Positions 63,484 through 64,000 of a stretch of DNA of 64,000 nt are shown one piece after another; position 1 is the first letter of the stretch, and each line of letters starts with the position of its first letter. The notes under the pieces were generated by a model, which worked only from the letters and a program-made list of their open reading frames with translations, was not told the DNA's origin and searched no databases. The translations under genes and the position numbers were made by a program. Origin of the DNA: Sphingobacteriaceae bacterium (GTDB taxonomy: Bacteria; Bacteroidota; Bacteroidia; Sphingobacteriales; Sphingobacteriaceae); contig CANHGR010000002.1 of assembly GCA_947460875.1 (NCBI GenBank), positions 62,001 to 126,000 on the forward strand, in the 5' to 3' direction.

Positions 63484-64000
63484 TTAAGCCGGACTTCGCT
63501 GACTGGCGAGAAGGTACAAAACAGCCATTCGGATAGCTACTCCATTTTCAACTTGATCAAGTATGACAGACTGTTGACTATCCGCCACATCACTGGTAAT
63601 TTCTACGCCGCGATTGATGGGGCCCGGGTGCATAATCATGATCTCTTTGTCTAAAGAGTCAAGGATTTGTTTATCGAGTCCATAGAGCATTGAATATTCT
63701 CTAAGCGAGGGGAAATATTTTATTTCCTGGCGCTCGAGTTGAATTCGTAACATATTTGCGACATCACACCAATTTAATGCTTTTAACAGGTTGTATTCAA
63801 TTTTTACTCCCAGCGTATGAATATACTTTGGAATGAGTGTTGTTGGTCCGCAAACCATCACCTCCGCGCCCAGTTTCTGCAGGCAGATGATATTTGATAG
63901 CGCGACGCGCGAATGCAGAATATCACCAATGATAACCACCTTCTTTCCTCGTACTTCGCCATATTTCTCTTTTATCGAAAATGCGTCGAGCAGTGCCTGT
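63484..64000 (-). CDS. pyrB: Aspartate carbamoyltransferase catalytic subunit, 5' end outside the window
   Basis: Carbamoylates aspartate in pyrimidine synthesis. The visible C-terminal half reads from the window edge QALLDAFSIKEKYG, then VVIIGDILHSRVALSN, EVMVCGPTTLIP, DVANMLRIQLER, HPGPINRGVEI (active-site Pro/Arg loop) and ends NGVAIRMAVLYLLASQ. The frame is still open at base 64000, so the gene is cut by the window rather than starting at the internal GTG near 63939. Stop at 63484. Confidence 0.94.
   Translation of the reverse strand, partial: QALLDAFSIKEKYGEVRGKKVVIIGDILHSRVALSNIICLQKLGAEVMVCGPTTLIPKYIHTLGVKIEYNLLKALNWCDVANMLRIQLERQEIKYFPSLREYSMLYGLDKQILDSLDKEIMIMHPGPINRGVEITSDVADSQQSVILDQVENGVAIRMAVLYLLASQRSPA

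Overview
The window is a chromosomal segment from a member of the Bacteroidota, most likely the Sphingobacteriaceae (Pedobacter/Mucilaginibacter type). The evidence is: putative promoters with the Bacteroidota -7 box TAnnTTTG, few Shine-Dalgarno sites, PorV/PorQ-like and PorE-like outer-membrane proteins, a DUF4296 lipoprotein, an HU-CCDC81/SPOR protein, an atpD-atpC pair separated from the other ATP synthase genes, and a short AtpC. Almost everything is core genome. I see no prophage, insertion sequence, CRISPR array, tRNA or rRNA. The only RNA gene is rnpB.

Layout. 1-5000: end of a META-domain lipoprotein, RecQ-family helicase, MFS transporter, LutA-like Fe-S protein, Dabb protein. 5000-8380: the thrS-infC-rpmI-rplT translation operon. 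The thrS leader carries two hairpins that look like tRNA-Thr(UGU) anticodon arms, the second containing the start codon. 8400-13240: 1-Cys peroxiredoxin, cold-shock protein, then a minus-strand operon yggS-GNAT-lysC-THUMP-like methyltransferase. 13277-18965: DUF4296 lipoprotein, mutS2, PorE-like OmpA protein, queE, small Rieske protein. 19000-24620: a decayed gene, folD, lepA, an NtrC-type regulator with an atypical GAFTGA loop, rnpB. 24669-30835: a lipoprotein cytochrome c with SCO, then a coupled trio of a PorV/PorQ-like protein, an outer-membrane protein with a ComEA-like helix-hairpin-helix, and ComEC. 30836-32269: a small degenerate patch with a pentapeptide-repeat gene and two pseudogenes.

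32270-45690 is one large minus-strand branched-chain amino acid cluster: ilvD-ilvB-ilvN-ilvC-leuA-leuC-leuD-(citramalate/isopropylmalate synthase-like)-leuB-ilvA. It is preceded by a short Ile/Leu/Val-rich reading frame and a terminator-like hairpin that together look like a transcription attenuator. Next come atpC-atpD, an L,D-transpeptidase, a thioredoxin-like protein, an aminotransferase, a membrane methyltransferase with cmoA, and the putrescine genes aguB-aguA.

53995-63343 (minus strand) is a cell-envelope module: a 1008-residue TPR protein, an outer-membrane barrel, an HU-TM-SPOR protein, ExbB/TolQ, ExbD/TolR, TonB-like, and folC. The folC frame carries an in-frame block of two microsatellite-like repeats. 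The window ends inside pyrB.

The signals most worth follow-up are the thrS tRNA mimics, the ilv attenuator, the HhH-barrel/ComEC trio, the HU-SPOR/Tol-like module and the repeat block inside folC. All family assignments come from motifs read by eye; no database search was run.
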